Shown piece by piece: positions 7,805 to 18,465 of a stretch of DNA of 64,000 bases. Source of the DNA: Rhodospirillaceae bacterium (GTDB lineage Bacteria; Pseudomonadota; Alphaproteobacteria; Kiloniellales; DSM-21159). Made by a program: the position numbers and the translations under genes. Each line of letters begins with the position of its first letter. The first letter of the stretch is position 1. The stretch spans positions 434,001 through 498,000 of the forward strand of contig CP030885.1 in assembly GCA_006969625.1 (NCBI GenBank), in the 5' to 3' direction. Under the pieces are notes generated by a model, which ran no database searches, was not told the origin of the DNA, and saw only the letters and a program-made list of their open reading frames with translations.

Positions 7805-8575
7805 CTAAGCACGGCGGCCCGCCGGCGTGGCGCCGGCCGACCCTTGGGCCGCGAAGTCGGCGAGGTCGGCGGGCAGGCCGCTCGCGCGCAGGCGGGCGAT
7901 CAGCCGTCGGCGGCGCTCGGCGTCGGCGATGTTGGCGAGGATGTGGGCGTCCAGCGCCTCCTCAGGGTGGTGGGCGTCGCGCACCAGCGCCAGCGCCTCC
8001 TCCTGGGTCGCGCGGCCGTGCTGATGTCCCTCCGCCCGGACCGCCGCCAGGCCGATCGGGTGGCCGTCGCCGCGGCTCAGGCTGCCGTGGTCGCTCAGGT
8101 AGGCGGCCACCGCGGGCAAGTCGCGCTGCGGGCCGCTGTCCGGCACGAAGCGCCGGGACAGCAGGCCGTAGCGGTAATTCGCGCCTTCCGTCTCGTGCAT
8201 GCGGCGAAGCTGCGCCGCGCTCAGCCAGGTGACGGCGACCTGGACCCGGCAGCCGGGCACGTGCCGCAGGGTCGAGGCGATGGCGCCGTAGCGCGTGACA
8301 TGGGCGGAGTAGACCACGTCGCTGTCGGCCAGCCAGCCGCAGGTGACCGGAATGTCGGGTTCGAGCCCCGGCAGGCCGGCGAACTTGCGCGAGAGCTGCT
8401 GCGGCGCCCGGTTGGAGCCGTGCGCCAGCACCGGCGTGCGGCCGGCGAAGTCGGCCTCGGCGATCGGCCGCAACTCGCCCGCCCGCCAGAGGTAGCAGGT
8501 GGCCGGCGGGTCGTAGGGGTAACCCTTGGCCAGCGCCAGGCGCGCGGCCGGGTCTTCGGGTAGTCGAAAAGCCAT
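7805..8575 (-). CDS. Conserved hypothetical protein with a gamma-glutamylcyclotransferase-like motif
   Basis: A 256-residue cytosolic protein. Near residue 45 it has PVLAHGSNRAPQQL, resembling the Y-G-S-N loop of gamma-glutamylcyclotransferase/AIG2-like folds, followed by strands DSDVVYSAHVTRYGAIASTL. The C-terminal third is helical and charged. The similarity is limited to this loop and the function is not established. ATG at 8575 is preferred; an upstream in-frame ATG at 8689 would overlap the DUF4170 gene and add an arginine-rich tail. It converges on the methyltransferase gene, whose stop is 3 bp away. Confidence 0.6.
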   Translation of the reverse strand: MAFRLPEDPAARLALAKGYPYDPPATCYLWRAGELRPIAEADFAGRTPVLAHGSNRAPQQLSRKFAGLPGLEPDIPVTCGWLADSDVVYSAHVTRYGAIASTLRHVPGCRVQVAVTWLSAAQLRRMHETEGANYRYGLLSRRFVPDSGPQRDLPAVAAYLSDHGSLSRGDGHPIGLAAVRAEGHQHGRATQEEALALVRDAHHPEEALDAHILANIADAERRRRLIARLRASGLPADLADFAAQGSAGATPAGRRA

Positions 8576-8624
8576 TAAGCGGACCGCCTCGGCGGCCCTC
8601 GAAATGCGTGCGCCTTCGCGCCGC

Positions 8625-8837
8625 TCAGTCGGTGCAGGGCGGCGGCGCGTCCGGGTCCTGGCTTTCGATGCGGTAGCGGGTGTGCGCATCGTCGACCGTC
8701 CGCCAGGCGCGGCGCGACCACTCCGCCTTGGCGTCCTGGTAGCTGTCGAAGGGGCCGATCCACTCTTCCGCGCCGTGCAGGGGCTTGGTGAACTTGGTAT
8801 CGCGGTACTCGCCGCCGACCACCCAATAGCGTTGCAT
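8625..8837 (-). CDS. DUF4170 small protein
   Basis: A 70-residue protein starting MQRYWVVGGEYRDTKF, with GPFDSYQDAKAEW and W-R-T-V-D-D-A-H-x-R-Y-R-I, the signature of the alphaproteobacterial DUF4170 family. It has no signal or membrane segment. Its function is unknown; the fold is expected to be a small alpha/beta domain resembling SPOR-like sequences. ATG at 8837 starts the conserved N-terminus. It lies upstream of the 7805-8575 gene on the same strand, 49 bp apart, so the two may be co-transcribed. Confidence 0.8.
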   Translation of the reverse strand: MQRYWVVGGEYRDTKFTKPLHGAEEWIGPFDSYQDAKAEWSRRAWRTVDDAHTRYRIESQDPDAPPPCTD

Positions 8838-9222
8838 GACCGATCGCTGCCTGATGCTAGTCCACGAAGTCGAGTGCGAAATCATACCGACGCGCCACGA
8901 GTCGCGGCATCTGCGACCGAAGCGCCGCTTTCGGGCCGCTCAGTGCCATCGGGAGAAGGTCCGGAGAGGTGTCTCGCGCGCCGACCTGACGCACTGCACG
9001 ACCGGCCGCACGCCGCAGGGGCGGATCCGAAGTCGGCTCGTCTGTCTTGGGCTGCATGGCGGTCGCGGGCGCGGAAAATCAACCTAAATAGCCATGTGGG
9101 GAGCCGGGACGGTTTCGCAAGGGCGCAAGCCGCCCGGCTTGCCGCTGCGCCGCCGCCGCGCCATCTTGCGCCCCGCCGGCCCTCGTCGGGCCAGCCCGCA
9201 AGCAGAGAGGACGCCGGCAGGC
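8838..9222. other. Intergenic region between DUF4170 gene and ubiD
   Basis: About 385 bp with no supportable gene. It should hold divergent promoters for the DUF4170 gene and ubiD. An AT-richer patch (GGAAAATCAACCTAAATAGC, 9074-9093) is the best place for the ubiD promoter. Open frames here are short and arginine-rich and look like background. Confidence 0.5.
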
Positions 9223-10734
9223 ATGCCCTACAGGTCGTTGCGCGAGTTCATGGACCGGCTGGAGACGAGCGGCCGGCTGGTGCGCGTGAAGTACGCCGTC
9301 TCCCCGGTGCTGGAGATGACCGAGATCCAGACCCGCCTGCTGGCCGAAGGCGGCCCGGCGGTGCTGTTCGAGAACGTCGCCGACGGCAGCCGACGCTGGG
9401 ACATGCCGGTGCTGGTCAACCTCTTCGGCACGGTCGAGCGGGTCGCCTGGGGCATGGAGCGCGAGCCGCACCAGCTCCGCGAGGTCGGCGAGACCCTGGC
9501 CTTCCTGCGCCAGCCCGAGCCGCCGGGCGGCTTCCGCGAGGCCTGGGACATGTTGCCGCTGCTCAAGACCGTCGTGGCCATGAAGCCGAAGACGCTGGGC
9601 CGTGCCCCCTGCCAGGAGGTGGTGCTGAAGGGCGACGAGATCGACCTCTCGGCCTTGCCGGTGCAGACCTGCTGGCCGGGCGAGCCGGCGCCGCTGATCA
9701 CCTGGCCGCTGGTGGTCACGCAAGGGCCCAACCCGAAGGGCGACAAGGCCGATGCCTTCAACCTGGGCATCTACCGCATGCAGGTGACCGGCAGGGACAC
9801 CACGCTGATGCGCTGGCTGAAGCACCGCGGCGGCGCCCAGCACCACGCGCGCTGGAAGCAGACGAAGCGCGAGCCGCTGCCGGCCGCCGCCGTGCTGGGC
9901 GCCGACCCGGGCACCATCCTGGCCGCCGTCACGCCGGTGCCCGACACCCTCAGCGAGTACCAGTTCGCCGGCCTGCTGCGCGGCCGCCGCGTCGAGCTGG
10001 TCGACTGCAAGACCGTGCCGCTGAAGGTGCCGGCCGAGGCGGAGATCGTGCTCGAAGGCTACGTCAGCCTGGAGGACTACGGCGACGAGGGGCCCTACGG
10101 CGACCACACCGGCTACTACAACGCGGTCGAGCCCTTCCCGGTGTTCCAGGTCACCGCCGTGACCATGCGCGAGAGGCCGATCTACCTCTCGACCTTCACC
10201 GGCCGACCGCCGGACGAGCCGAGCGTGCTGGGCGAGGCGCTGAACGAGGTCTTCATCCCGCTGTTGCAGCAGCAGTTCCCGGAGATCGTCGATTTCTGGC
10301 TGCCGCCCGAGGGCTGCAGCTATCGCATCGCCGTGATTTCCATGAAGAAGGCCTACCCCGGCCACGCCAAGCGGGTGATGCTCGGCGCCTGGTCCTACCT
10401 GCGCCAGTTCATGTACACCAAGTGGGTGATCGTCGTGGACGCCGATGTCGACGCGCGCGACTGGAAGGACGTGATGTGGGCGATCTCCACTAAGATGGAC
10501 CCGGCGCGCGACATCACGGTGCTGGAGAACACGCCGATCGACTACCTGGACTTCGCCAGCCCCGACAGCGGCCTCGGCTCCAAGATCGGCTTGGACGCCA
10601 CCGACAAGTGGCCGCCGGAGACCAAGCGCGAGTGGGGCGAGGTCATCCGCATGGACCAGGACGTGATCGACCGCATCGACCGCCTCTGGCCCGACCTCGG
10701 CCTGCCGGGCAGCGGCCGGAAGATCTGGAAATAG
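9223..10734 (+). CDS. ubiD: UbiD-family prenylated-FMN-dependent decarboxylase
   Basis: A 503-residue UbiD-family decarboxylase, which in ubiquinone synthesis removes the carboxyl group of 3-polyprenyl-4-hydroxybenzoate using prenylated FMN. The N-terminus [14 protein letters not shown], the central [16 protein letters not shown] block (here [17 protein letters not shown]), the [10 protein letters not shown] block and the C-terminal metal-site region are all family-like. The E-x-P motif context around the GDHTGYY loop is intact. ATG at 9223 follows an AGAGAGGA ribosome-binding site. No ubiX gene is in the window. Confidence 0.92.
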   Translation: MPYRSLREFMDRLETSGRLVRVKYAVSPVLEMTEIQTRLLAEGGPAVLFENVADGSRRWDMPVLVNLFGTVERVAWGMEREPHQLREVGETLAFLRQPEPPGGFREAWDMLPLLKTVVAMKPKTLGRAPCQEVVLKGDEIDLSALPVQTCWPGEPAPLITWPLVVTQGPNPKGDKADAFNLGIYRMQVTGRDTTLMRWLKHRGGAQHHARWKQTKREPLPAAAVLGADPGTILAAVTPVPDTLSEYQFAGLLRGRRVELVDCKTVPLKVPAEAEIVLEGYVSLEDYGDEGPYGDHTGYYNAVEPFPVFQVTAVTMRERPIYLSTFTGRPPDEPSVLGEALNEVFIPLLQQQFPEIVDFWLPPEGCSYRIAVISMKKAYPGHAKRVMLGAWSYLRQFMYTKWVIVVDADVDARDWKDVMWAISTKMDPARDITVLENTPIDYLDFASPDSGLGSKIGLDATDKWPPETKREWGEVIRMDQDVIDRIDRLWPDLGLPGSGRKIWK

Positions 10735-10809
10735 GCACGGGCGCCGGAGTGTTCGCCGGGTCGGGGGCGTTGGCGGGGGTCTGACCTCACGGACACGAAA
10801 GGCCCGAAG

Positions 10810-10956
10810 ATGTACATCTCCATGACCATCCTGCAGCCGCTGATCGCCCTGATCGCCGGCATCGCGATCCTGATCGCGCCGCGCCTGCTGAACTACGTGG
10901 TCGCCGGCTACCTGATCCTGGTCGGCGTGCTGGGCCTGCAGCCGCACTTGAGCTGA
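10810..10956 (+). CDS. DUF3096 small membrane protein
   Basis: A 48-residue protein of two hydrophobic helices (about residues 5-24 and 28-43) with the core APRLLNYVVAGYLILVG, which matches the short DUF3096 membrane-protein family. An AAAGG precedes the ATG by seven bases. The function is unknown; these proteins are abundant small inner-membrane proteins in proteobacteria. Confidence 0.75.
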   Translation: MYISMTILQPLIALIAGIAILIAPRLLNYVVAGYLILVGVLGLQPHLS

Positions 10957-10980
10957 GCCGGCGTCAGCGGCGCCGCAGGC

Positions 10981-11166
10981 CTACTGCGCGGCGTCCTGCG
11001 CCTCCTCGGCGCCTTCTTCCAGCTCCCGGGCGGCGTCGTCCAGGCTCTCGCCGAGCTGCTCGGCCGGGCCGTCGGCTTCTTCCGCCAAGTCCTGGCCGAG
11101 GTAGAAGGCGAGGGCGGCGACGAGGGCGATCACGACGGCGAGGCCGGCGAGGGTGGTGGGTTTCAT
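10981..11166 (-). CDS. Small single-helix membrane protein with acidic tail
   Basis: A 61-residue protein with one N-terminal membrane helix (MKPTTLAGLAVVIALVAAL) and a very acidic, helical C-terminal half rich in Glu, Asp and Ala (LAEEADGPAEQLGESLDDAA). GGAG lies upstream of the ATG. It is probably anchored in the inner membrane with the acidic tail outside. No family is recognised. It is convergent with the DUF3096 gene. Confidence 0.6.
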   Translation of the reverse strand: MKPTTLAGLAVVIALVAALAFYLGQDLAEEADGPAEQLGESLDDAARELEEGAEEAQDAAQ

Positions 11167-11285
11167 CGCTGGGGATCTCCGGTGCGGGTCAGAGGGGGTG
11201 CGGGTCAGGGGGACTGTCTGTCAGACACCCTGGCCCGCCCGGAAGTTCCCGCACGCCGACGATCGGCTGCTCGGCCGGCCGTCAG

Positions 11286-12251
11286 CTAGACCTCCTGCTC
11301 GCGCGCTTCCGTGCCGAGCAGGCGGCCCTTGCGTTCGAGGCCCCATCGATAGCCCCCGAGATGGCCGTCCTGCCGCAGCGCACGATGGCAGGGGATGACC
11401 AGGCTGACCGGGTTGGTGGCGCAGGCGCGGCCGACCGCGCGCGCCGCCTCGGGCCGGCCGAGCATCTCGGCGATCTCGCGATAGGTGCGCGTCTCGCCGT
11501 AGGGGATGGCGATCAGCTCGGCCCAGACCCGGCGTTGGAAGGCGGTGGCGCGCACGTCCAGCGGCAGGTCGAGGTGGGGGGTCTGGCCGGCGATGAAGGC
11601 CATCAGCACCTCCAGCGAGTCCTGGATGGCCCGGTCGTCGCGCTCGATCGAGCGGGCGGCCGGGAACTCGGCGCGCAACTCGGCCTCCAGCTCGGCGTCG
11701 CATTCGCCCAGCGCGACGAAGCACACGCCCTTGCCGGTGGCCGCCACCAGCAACCGCCCCAGCGGCGAGTCGGCGACCGAGAAGACGATGCGCGCGCCGG
11801 CGCCGCCCTTGGCGTAGGTCGCCGGCGTCATGCCGAGCGCCCGGTCGGCGTTCTCGTAGACCCGGCTTGACGAGCCGTAGCCGGCGCCGTAGGTCGCCTC
11901 GGCGACGCGCCCGGTCTCGCGCAGCTCGGCGCGGAAGCGCTCGGCCCGGCGGGCGGCGCCATACTCGCGTGGGCTGACGCCGAGCGCCTGCTTGAACAGC
12001 CGCTGCAGGTGCCAGGGGCTGAGGCCGACGGTCTCGGCCAGGCTGGCCAGGGTCTGGCGCTCGATCTCGCCGTCGATCTCCTGCTCGATGAGCTGGCACA
12101 CGGTCTCGACCGCGCGTAGCTGGGCCGGGCGCAGCCGGGCGTTTCGCGCCGGCGCGGCGCGCTTGTTCGACCGCGCCTTGGGCGCCGCCGCCGCGCCGTC
12201 GTCCCGCGCCCGTTCTTCCGAAAGGCTCCGCATCGCCGCCTGCTGGTCCAT
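11286..12251 (-). CDS. AraC-type regulator fused to O6-methylguanine-DNA methyltransferase (Ada-like, no N-terminal zinc domain)
   Basis: A 321-residue bifunctional protein. Residues about 45-145 form an AraC HTH domain (LASLAETVGLSPWHLQRLFK ... GVSPREYGAARRAERFR). The C-terminal half is the suicide DNA alkyltransferase with FQRRVWAELIAIPYGETRTY and the acceptor motif VIPCHR, the cysteine being about residue 288. It should repair O6-methylguanine and act as a transcription factor. Unlike E. coli Ada it lacks the N-terminal Cys4 phosphotriester domain, so the usual switch that activates the regulator is absent. ATG at 12251 has GGGAG nine bases upstream; 12260 is an alternative start. Confidence 0.9.
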   Translation of the reverse strand: MDQQAAMRSLSEERARDDGAAAAPKARSNKRAAPARNARLRPAQLRAVETVCQLIEQEIDGEIERQTLASLAETVGLSPWHLQRLFKQALGVSPREYGAARRAERFRAELRETGRVAEATYGAGYGSSSRVYENADRALGMTPATYAKGGAGARIVFSVADSPLGRLLVAATGKGVCFVALGECDAELEAELRAEFPAARSIERDDRAIQDSLEVLMAFIAGQTPHLDLPLDVRATAFQRRVWAELIAIPYGETRTYREIAEMLGRPEAARAVGRACATNPVSLVIPCHRALRQDGHLGGYRWGLERKGRLLGTEAREQEV

Positions 12252-12564
12252 ACTCCGCATCTCCCACTCTATCGCATCCGGACAGTAGGGTGCGGCAGCG
12301 GCGGCCGGGCGGCTATCCGCTTCTTGCGCACTGGCATGGCCGGGCTTCGCCGGGCCCGGTCCCTGAGCCATTTGCGCAGGCCTTACGGGCATTTTTCGTA
12401 AACGGTTACATCCCGGCTTCCGCGGACCGTCATGTAATCGTTACAATCCTGCAATCGGCGGGTCGCGGTGGCCCGCTACAAGCCGCGCAACCGCGCGGCC
12501 AAACGAACGGGGCCGCACGGCGCATTCGTGCATCCCGCACAATTCACCTGGGAGGTTCGTGACA
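12252..12564. other. Divergent regulatory region between ada-like gene and ugp operon
   Basis: About 313 bp without a gene. The segment 12391-12447 is clearly AT-richer than its surroundings. It carries an inverted pair GTTACAT (12405-12411) and ATGTAAT (12432-12438), and a TACAAT at 12442-12447 that could be a -10 element for ugpB. The GGAGG ribosome-binding site of ugpB is at 12551-12555. Confidence 0.5.
12427..12444 (+). promoter_or_regulatory. Candidate Pho box upstream of ugpB
   Basis: CCGTCAT-GTAA-TCGTTAC has the 7+4+7 layout of a PhoB box (consensus CTGTCAT, AT-rich spacer, CTGTCAC). The first half-site matches 6 of 7 bases and the second about 4 of 7. ugp operons are classically PhoB-activated under phosphate starvation. 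The overlap with the TACAAT -10 candidate is closer than in E. coli, so the call is tentative. Confidence 0.3.
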
Positions 12565-13887
12565 ATGTCGCAGAAGACGAAGCTGCTGGCCGCGGCCGGC
12601 ATCGCGGCGCTGCTGTCCGGCGCCGGCGCGGCGCAGGCGCAGACCGAGGTCCAGTGGTGGCACGCCATGGGCGGCGAGCTGGGCGAGCGTCTGACCGAGA
12701 TCACCGACGGCTTCAACGCCAGCCAGGACGCCTACGTCGTCACCCCCGTCTACAAGGGCAACTACACCGAGACCATGACGGCCGCCATCGCCGCCTTCCG
12801 GGCCGGCGAGCAGCCGCACATCGTCCAGGTCTTCGAGGTCGGCACCGCCACCATGATGGCGGCCGAGGGCGCCATCTACCCGGTCTACCAGCTCATGGCC
12901 GACGCCGGCGTCGCCTTCGACCCGGACGCCTTCCTGGACAGCGTGGTCGGCTACTACACCACGCCCGAGGGCGACATGCTGTCGATGCCGTTCAACAGCT
13001 CGACCCCGGTGATGTACTACAACAAGGAGATCTTCGCCGCCGCCGGCCTGGATCCCGAGAGCCCGCCGGCGACCTGGCCCGAACTGGAAGAGGCCGCGCG
13101 CGCCATCATCTCCGCCGGGTCCGCGACCTGCGGCTTCACCACCGGCTGGCAGTCCTGGGTGCAGCTCGAGAACTTCAGCGCCTGGCACGACGTGCCCTTC
13201 GCCACCATGGCCAACGGCTTCGAGGGCCTGGGCACGGAGCTGGCCTTCAACAGCGACCTGCACGTCGCCCACATCGGCGCCATGCAGGCCTGGGCCGAGG
13301 ACGGCGTGTTCGAGTACGGCGGCCGCCGCTCCGACAGCGCGCCGCTGTTCTATACGGGCGAGTGCGCCATGTACATGAACAGCTCGGCCGCCTACGCCGG
13401 CGTCAAGGCGAACACCGAGTTCGACTTCGGCGTCGCCATGCTGCCCTACTGGCCCGAGGCCGAGGGCGCGCCGCAGAACACCATCATCGGCGGTGCCACC
13501 CTGTGGGTGCTGCAGGGCAAGGAGGCCGAGGAGTACAAGGGCGTGGCCGAGTTCTTCAACTACCTCTCCTCGCCCGAGGTGCAGGCCGCCTGGCACCAGG
13601 ACACCGGCTACCTGCCGATCACCTACGCTGCCTGGGAGCTCAGCCAGGAGCAGGGCTTCTACGCCGAGAACCCCGGCACCGACACCTCGATCAAGCAGAT
13701 GACGCTGAACGAGCCGACGCCGAACTCCAAAGGCCTGCGGCTTGGCAGTTTCGTCCAGATCCGCGACATCATCAACGAGGAGCTGGAGCGCATCTGGGCC
13801 GGCGAGGTGAGCGCCCAGGAAGGGCTCGACACCGCCGTCGAGCGCGGCAACGACCTGCTGCGCCAGTTCGAGGCGGACAACAGCTAA
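12565..13887 (+). CDS. ugpB: sn-glycerol-3-phosphate ABC importer, substrate-binding protein UgpB
   Basis: A 440-residue periplasmic binding protein with a signal peptide (MSQKTKLLAAAGIAALLSGAGA, cleavage near AQAQ). The mature part has the family hallmarks WWHAMGGELGE, VYKGNYTETMTA, PFNSSTPVMYYNKE, GECAMYMNSS and FFNYLSSPEVQAAWHQDTGYLPIT. It should bind glycerol-3-phosphate or glycerophosphodiesters and deliver them to the membrane permeases. ATG at 12565 lies nine bases after GGAGG; a GTG at 12559 is too close to it. It is the first gene of the ugpBAEC operon. Confidence 0.95.
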   Translation: MSQKTKLLAAAGIAALLSGAGAAQAQTEVQWWHAMGGELGERLTEITDGFNASQDAYVVTPVYKGNYTETMTAAIAAFRAGEQPHIVQVFEVGTATMMAAEGAIYPVYQLMADAGVAFDPDAFLDSVVGYYTTPEGDMLSMPFNSSTPVMYYNKEIFAAAGLDPESPPATWPELEEAARAIISAGSATCGFTTGWQSWVQLENFSAWHDVPFATMANGFEGLGTELAFNSDLHVAHIGAMQAWAEDGVFEYGGRRSDSAPLFYTGECAMYMNSSAAYAGVKANTEFDFGVAMLPYWPEAEGAPQNTIIGGATLWVLQGKEAEEYKGVAEFFNYLSSPEVQAAWHQDTGYLPITYAAWELSQEQGFYAENPGTDTSIKQMTLNEPTPNSKGLRLGSFVQIRDIINEELERIWAGEVSAQEGLDTAVERGNDLLRQFEADNS

Positions 13888-13985
13888 GGCCGTCTCCGGT
13901 CTGACGGTGCGGACCGTCCGCGCGCGCCTGCGCCGGGCGGTCCGTTTGCCGGAACGCCGGGGCCCCTTGAGCCTGTCGCCGCCGC

Positions 13986-14867
13986 ATGGAAAAGCGCGTC
14001 GTCTTCCGCCACGCCTGGCTGCCCTATCTGCTGCTGCTGCCGCAGCTCGCGATCACCCTGGTCTTCTTCATCTGGCCGGCCAGCCAGGCGCTCTACCAGT
14101 CCGTCCTGCGCCAGGACCCCTTCGGCCTGCGCACCGCCTTCGTCGGGCTGCAGAACTTCGAGCGGTTGTTTTCCGACCCGACCTACCTGAACAGCTTCCA
14201 GGTCACGGTGGTATTCAGCCTGGCCGTCGCCGCGCTGTCGATGGGCGCGGCCCTGCTGTTCGCGGTGATGGCCGACCGGGTGATCCGCGGCGCCATGGCC
14301 TACAAGACCTTGCTGATCTGGCCCTATGCCGTCGCCCCGGCGGTGGCCGGCGTGCTCTGGTGGCTGCTGTTCAACCCGACCATCGGCTTCATGGCCGCGG
14401 TGCTGGACAGGCTCGGCTACGACTGGAACCATTTCGTCGACGGCGGCGATGCACTGCTGCTGGTCATCCTCGCCTCGGCCTGGAAGCAGATCTCCTACAA
14501 CTTCCTGTTCTTCCTGGCCGGACTGCAGGCGATTCCGCGCTCGCTGATCGAGGCGGCGGCGATCGACGGTGCCGGCCCGGCGCGGCGCTTCTGGACGATC
14601 GTCTTTCCGCTGCTCAGCCCGACCACCTTCTTCCTCTTGGTCGTCAACGTGGTCTACGCCTTCTTCGACACCTTCGGCGTCATCCACGCGACCACGAGCG
14701 GCGGGCCGGGCCAGGCCACCACGATCCTGGTCTACAAGGTCTTCAGCGACGGCTTCATCGGCCTCAACCTCGGCAGCTCGGCGGCCCAGTCGGTGGTGCT
14801 GATGTCGATCGTCATCGCGCTCACCGTGATCCAGTTCCGCTACATCGAGCGGCGGGTCCATTACTAG
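13986..14867 (+). CDS. ugpA: sn-glycerol-3-phosphate ABC importer permease UgpA
   Basis: A 293-residue inner-membrane permease with six predicted helices, beginning [21 protein letters not shown]. The cytoplasmic EAA loop that docks to the ATPase is visible as [15 protein letters not shown]. The usual C-terminal [14 protein letters not shown] motif of UgpA is present. It is 98 bp after ugpB and 16 bp before ugpE in one operon. Confidence 0.94.
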   Translation: MEKRVVFRHAWLPYLLLLPQLAITLVFFIWPASQALYQSVLRQDPFGLRTAFVGLQNFERLFSDPTYLNSFQVTVVFSLAVAALSMGAALLFAVMADRVIRGAMAYKTLLIWPYAVAPAVAGVLWWLLFNPTIGFMAAVLDRLGYDWNHFVDGGDALLLVILASAWKQISYNFLFFLAGLQAIPRSLIEAAAIDGAGPARRFWTIVFPLLSPTTFFLLVVNVVYAFFDTFGVIHATTSGGPGQATTILVYKVFSDGFIGLNLGSSAAQSVVLMSIVIALTVIQFRYIERRVHY

Positions 14868-14883
14868 CGCCCGGGAGCCGCAG

Positions 14884-15732
14884 TTGGTCGAGAACCGCCC
14901 GCTCGTCACCTACCTCAGCCACGGCATCCTGCTGGCCGGGATCCTGGTCGTCGCCTTCCCCTTGTGGATGGCCTTCGTCGCCTCGACCTACCCGCCGGAG
15001 GCCTTCAACACCGGGGTCCTGCCGCTGTGGCCGGGCGACCATTTCTGGGAGAACTACAGCACCGCGCTCAGCGCCGGCCTGCAGGCGGCCGGCGGCGTGC
15101 CGGTCGGGCTGATGATGCTGAACTCGACGGTGATGGCGCTGGCCATCGCCATCGGCAAGATCGCCATCTCGCTGCTCAGCGCCTACGCCGTGGTCTACTT
15201 CCGCTTTCCCGGCCGCATGCTCTGCTTCTGGACGATCTTCGTCACCCTGATGCTGCCGGTCGAGGTGCGCATCCTGCCGACCTTCGAGGTGGTGGCCGAC
15301 CTCGGCATGCTGAACTCCTACGCCGGGCTGTCGATCCCGCTGATCGCCTCGGCCACCGCCACATTCCTGTTCCGCCAGTTCTTCCTGACCGTGCCGGACG
15401 AGTTGGTCGAGGCGGCGCGGATCGACGGCGCCGGCCCCTTGCGCTTCTTCAAGGACGTGCTGATGCCGCTCAGCCGCACCAACATCGCGGCGCTGTTCGT
15501 CATCCTCTTCATCTACGGCTGGAACCAGTATCTCTGGCCGCTGCTGATCACCACCGAGGAGTCCTTCTATACCGTGGTGATGGGCATCCAGCGCATGGTC
15601 GCCGTTCCGGACTCCGAGCCGCAGTGGCACGTGGTCATGGCGACCGCCATCCTGGCGATGATCCCGCCGGTCTTCGTGGTCATCGCCATGCAGCGCCTCT
15701 TCGTCAGGGGCCTGGTCGAGACAGAGAAGTAG
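14884..15732 (+). CDS. ugpE: sn-glycerol-3-phosphate ABC importer permease UgpE
   Basis: A 282-residue permease partner of UgpA with six helices and the EAA loop [36 protein letters not shown] and [14 protein letters not shown] are typical of UgpE. The start is a TTG at 14884 with GGGAG upstream; no ATG precedes the conserved [13 protein letters not shown] helix. It is the third gene of the ugp operon. Confidence 0.93.
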   Translation: MVENRPLVTYLSHGILLAGILVVAFPLWMAFVASTYPPEAFNTGVLPLWPGDHFWENYSTALSAGLQAAGGVPVGLMMLNSTVMALAIAIGKIAISLLSAYAVVYFRFPGRMLCFWTIFVTLMLPVEVRILPTFEVVADLGMLNSYAGLSIPLIASATATFLFRQFFLTVPDELVEAARIDGAGPLRFFKDVLMPLSRTNIAALFVILFIYGWNQYLWPLLITTEESFYTVVMGIQRMVAVPDSEPQWHVVMATAILAMIPPVFVVIAMQRLFVRGLVETEK

Positions 15733-15767
15733 CGCCCGGCGCGCAATTTCGGGGGACGGGAAGACTC

Positions 15768-16877
<1,110 letters not shown>

Positions 16878-17124
16878 GCACCGCCCCGATTTTGGCCGGG
16901 CCGCGTCCTTGGCGACCTCCCTTCGTCGCGCTCCCCGGACTGCGTGCCGCTACCGCCCGAGCTGGCCCCCCGCTAAAGCGCAGGCGCATCGGGCGAAGCC
17001 GGGGGCGTCGGCCCGGCGCCAGACCTCTTCGCTGTGCGGGGCATGATTCCGACAGGAGGGCGGAGGCATGACCGCCGCTGGTCCGAACTGGATCGATCAA
17101 GCGTTCTGCTGCCAGGCGCGATCG

Positions 17125-18309
17125 TTAGGGATGAGCGGCTGTGCCCTTGCGGGTCGCTTCGAGGTGTTCCTGGTTGACAGGCGACGCGCCATTCGGCGGG
17201 CCAAACCCTCCAATCTCCGTGTGTTCACGCGCACGCCACGCCTGGCGCAGCCGCGGATCGTACAGGCGGACCTGGTGCTGAGTAGTGGGATGTTCGGTGA
17301 GGTTCAGTTCGGCTGGGCTGTCGCGCCAAGCCCAGAGATCTTGCTCCAGCTTAGTCACTTCCTCCTTCTGACCGCGCACCGTGATCACCGCACCGCTAGC
17401 GCAAGCGTCCTTGAGATGTCGAGGCATGGATCGCTCGAAGTTGAGATAGGCGCTGGTCAAGTTGGCAGCCGAGAAACTGGCGCCCGTGGCGTCGCTCGGC
17501 ATGATGGATGCGTCGGTCAGGTCGGCGCGGAGGAAATTCGTATTTCTCAGGTCGGCATCATAGAACCAGGAATGCTGCAGTCGAGCGCCGTCAAACTGTG
17601 CCCCGACAAGCCTCGTCTTCGAAAAGTCCAGCTCCTCGAGAAGTTTCCTTTCGGCCCGAAGGCCGGACAGGTTCGCATCCGAGAGCTTGGGGCGGTTCGC
17701 GAGCGGCGAGGCGAGTACCTCGCGCAGCTCGTTGACCAACTTGCCAAGCTCGATGACCGCCTCATTGACGTCGGAGCGAAGCTTGTATTTCAGCCTTTCG
17801 CTATCGCGTTTGCCGTAGGCGGCGGCCGGCAGGATTTCGCCGCTGTCTTCGTTCTCGACCCAGACGACGCTCTGTCCATTTCGGTCGTGGGGCGGGAGTC
17901 TTATGAAGGTGGCGATCGTGTCGCAGACCGGCTGGCCGAACCTGCCAGGGTCTTCGCGCGCAAGCTTCGTCAGAAGATACAAGCCGCCCATGCGAACCGT
18001 CAGGACGGCATCGCCCAGCATGTTGACGCCGGTGGTGTAGCGGTCTGTGCGCCGGCCGTATTCGTCGTTGTCGGTCTGGCGGATTGCCGTGTCGGCCTGG
18101 GTCTGCGCTGTCCAGCTTCGCCAGGCCGCCAAGGCGAGGGTGATGACGGCGCCACCCGCCAACAGGAAGGCCTGCAGTGTGGATACGCGGGTTTCGCTGA
18201 AGTCTGTGTCTTTCGGAGTCTTGCCGGTGGCGACCGGCAGCAACTCGCAACCCGCCCAAATGGCCAGGACAAGGCCGGCGAATGCGACGGCAGCTATGAT
18301 AAGCCGCAT
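17125..18309 (-). CDS. Membrane-anchored pentapeptide-repeat protein
   Basis: A 394-residue protein with two N-terminal membrane helices (about residues 3-22 and 43-62), a Gln/Asp-rich helical linker, and a C-terminal run of pentapeptide repeats of the A-[DN]-L-x-x type (KLSDANLSGL, DFSKTRLVGA, DADLRNTNFLRADLTDASI, ANLTSAYLNF) that would fold as a right-handed quadrilateral helix. The function is unknown; membrane pentapeptide proteins of this layout occur in accessory regions. Its GC content (near 60% by eye) is clearly lower than its neighbours, suggesting transfer. ATG at 18309 starts the first helix. It is followed, on the same strand, by no partner. Confidence 0.8.
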   Translation of the reverse strand: MRLIIAAVAFAGLVLAIWAGCELLPVATGKTPKDTDFSETRVSTLQAFLLAGGAVITLALAAWRSWTAQTQADTAIRQTDNDEYGRRTDRYTTGVNMLGDAVLTVRMGGLYLLTKLAREDPGRFGQPVCDTIATFIRLPPHDRNGQSVVWVENEDSGEILPAAAYGKRDSERLKYKLRSDVNEAVIELGKLVNELREVLASPLANRPKLSDANLSGLRAERKLLEELDFSKTRLVGAQFDGARLQHSWFYDADLRNTNFLRADLTDASIMPSDATGASFSAANLTSAYLNFERSMPRHLKDACASGAVITVRGQKEEVTKLEQDLWAWRDSPAELNLTEHPTTQHQVRLYDPRLRQAWRAREHTEIGGFGPPNGASPVNQEHLEATRKGTAAHP

Positions 18310-18432
18310 GGCGCTCCCTGTACGGCAACTGTCGCGAGAGATGCCGGCAGTCTCACTGAGACTGGCGCCTTGTACAACCTTTTGTGTGCCCCCCGTCATC
18401 GGCCGGCGAGGGCCGGGCGCCTGGCGCGCGGG

Positions 18433-18465
18433 GGTCGAGCGCGCGTTGCGGCCGCTCTAGGCGGC
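18433..18465. repeat. Imperfect 33-bp repeat, copy A, at the 3' end of the Xre antitoxin gene
   Basis: This segment matches 19559-19591 at 29 of 33 positions. Each copy spans the last codons of an antitoxin gene (Xre here, HicB there) and the bases just downstream. On the plus strand both copies could encode a V-E-R-A-x-R-x-L-stop tail. Confidence 0.6.
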
